Assembly: GCF_003943415.1 (NCBI RefSeq)
Contig: NZ_RJPK01000001.1
Location: 372,001 to 436,000, forward strand
DNA length: 64,000 bases
Source: Streptococcus oralis
Lineage (GTDB): Bacteria; Bacillota; Bacilli; Lactobacillales; Streptococcaceae
Reading direction: 5' to 3'
Part shown: positions 63,454-64,000 of the stretch, piece by piece
How the letters are laid out: every line of letters begins with the position of its first letter
Numbering within the stretch: the first letter of the stretch is position 1
Position numbers and translations under genes: made by a program
The notes under the pieces: model-generated
Told to the model about the DNA's origin: nothing
Databases searched by the model: none
What the model saw: only the letters and a program-made list of their open reading frames with translations

Positions 63454-64000
63454 ATGATTAAAATAGAACATCTGGAAAAATCATTTGGAGAACGGACCGT
63501 CTTTCAGGATATCAATCTGCAATTTGCAGCAGGAAAGGTCTATGCGCTAATCGGAAATAGTGGTTGTGGCAAGACGACTTTGCTTAATATGATTGCAAAA
63601 CTAGAATCTTATGATGAAGGAAAAATACTGTATAAAGAGAAGGATATAAAAACGATAAAATCTACAATATTTTTTAGAAATGAGCTAGGCTACCTTTTCC
63701 AAAATTTTGGATTGCTAGACAATGAAACTGTGTCTTCTAATTTAGATTTAGGCCTTATTAATCGACAGTGTAATCGTAAAGAAAAAGAGAATTACAAAAA
63801 AGAAGTATTAGCAAGAGTAGGATTATCTCACATTCATTTAGAACAAAAAGTGTATGAATTATCTGGTGGTGAAGCACAACGTGTCGCCCTGGCCAAGATT
63901 ATTCTGAAAGATCCTCCGTTAATACTCGCAGATGAGTTGACCGCTGCACTTGATCCAATAACTTCACAAGAAATCATGAAGATATTATTAACAATGAAGA
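63454..64000 (+). CDS. ABC transporter ATP-binding protein of the lactococcin-972 locus (truncated by window edge)
   Basis: The first 182 residues are visible. Walker A is GNSGCGKTT (about 34-42), the Q-loop YLFQNFGLLD, the signature LSGGEAQRVALAKI and Walker B LILADELTAALD. It resembles the bacteriocin-export ATPases of lactococcin-972 clusters (MacB-like), pairing with the DUF1430 membrane protein. AAAGGAG precedes the ATG at 63454, 1 bp after the upstream stop. Codon use becomes more A/T-rich after about 63630, as in acquired genes. The C-terminal end lies beyond the window. Confidence 0.88.
   Translation, partial: MIKIEHLEKSFGERTVFQDINLQFAAGKVYALIGNSGCGKTTLLNMIAKLESYDEGKILYKEKDIKTIKSTIFFRNELGYLFQNFGLLDNETVSSNLDLGLINRQCNRKEKENYKKEVLARVGLSHIHLEQKVYELSGGEAQRVALAKIILKDPPLILADELTAALDPITSQEIMKILLTMK

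Overview
The window is chromosomal DNA of a low-GC Gram-positive coccus. Protein sequences (WalRK with a one-TM sensor, split CoaB/CoaC, GapN, RelQ, Rgg, PrsA, LigA, PulA), strong AAGGAGG-type ribosome sites, extended -10 promoters (TGnTATAAT) and a ComX-type cin-box place it in the mitis group of Streptococcus (S. mitis/oralis/pneumoniae relatives). The species cannot be fixed by eye. I see no rRNA, tRNA, CRISPR array, insertion sequence or prophage. Almost everything is a single-copy core gene. The accessory parts are about 45.6-49.9 kb and from 61 kb to the right edge.

Layout. 0-2.2 kb: a truncated gene, two unrecognised membrane-anchored proteins and the 8-oxo-dGTPase MutX. 2.2-5.3 kb (minus): niacin uptake with its repressor (niaX-niaR), then coenzyme A synthesis with a putative pantothenate transporter (coaB-coaC-panT). 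5.5-10.4 kb: fhs, pcrA and radC, the last behind a hairpin and a cin-box. 10.4-15.1 kb (minus): amidotransferase, rex, a prs/cysteine-desulfurase operon, a CYTH protein. 15.2-18.6 kb: relQ-nadK-rluD-type operon and pta. 18.7-22.8 kb: cluster-less mutY, then walR-walK-walJ. 22.8-25.0 kb (minus): thioredoxin-like Bta and phosphoglucomutase. 25.1-31.2 kb: an ABC-F ATPase, an Rgg regulator, an MFS exporter and ligA. 31.3-41.2 kb: pullulanase, gapN and the glycogen operon glgBCDA. 41.2-45.6 kb: serB-like, glycerate kinase, yueI, eno, ykgJ. 45.6-49.9 kb: unrelated accessory singletons (AraC/GyrI, BtrH-like cysteine fold, ClbS/DfsB-like, a membrane protein, an AT-rich possible OGG-fold protein). 49.9-54.4 kb: yjjG, ung, NUDIX, pyrC, MATE. 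54.6-60.9 kb: a pyruvate/acetoin dehydrogenase operon with lipoate ligase, split by a 558-bp gap full of structured repeats. 61.1-64 kb: a lactococcin-972-type bacteriocin locus cut by the window edge.

How the genes work together. Central carbon flow is over-represented (pgm, glgBCDA, pulA, gapN, eno, pta, pyruvate/acetoin dehydrogenase), and several of these carry cre-like (CcpA) or Rex-like operators. DNA repair is the second theme (mutX, mutY, ung, ligA, pcrA, radC). NAD(P) and CoA supply (niaX/niaR, nadK, coaBC/panT, rex) is the third.

The most noteworthy signals are non-coding: (i) tandem 110-bp-period hairpin repeats between acoB and acoC with compensatory base changes between copies, plus a diverged relative 11 kb away; (ii) a hairpin that hides the radC ribosome site and has the cin-box at its loop edge; (iii) four genes (coaB, mutY, the ABC-F gene, ligA) whose start codon lies exactly 6 nt after a -10 box, implying leaderless mRNAs; (iv) a three-half-site Rex-like operator before gapN; (v) a lactococcin-972-like gene with an intact mature region but a broken leader.
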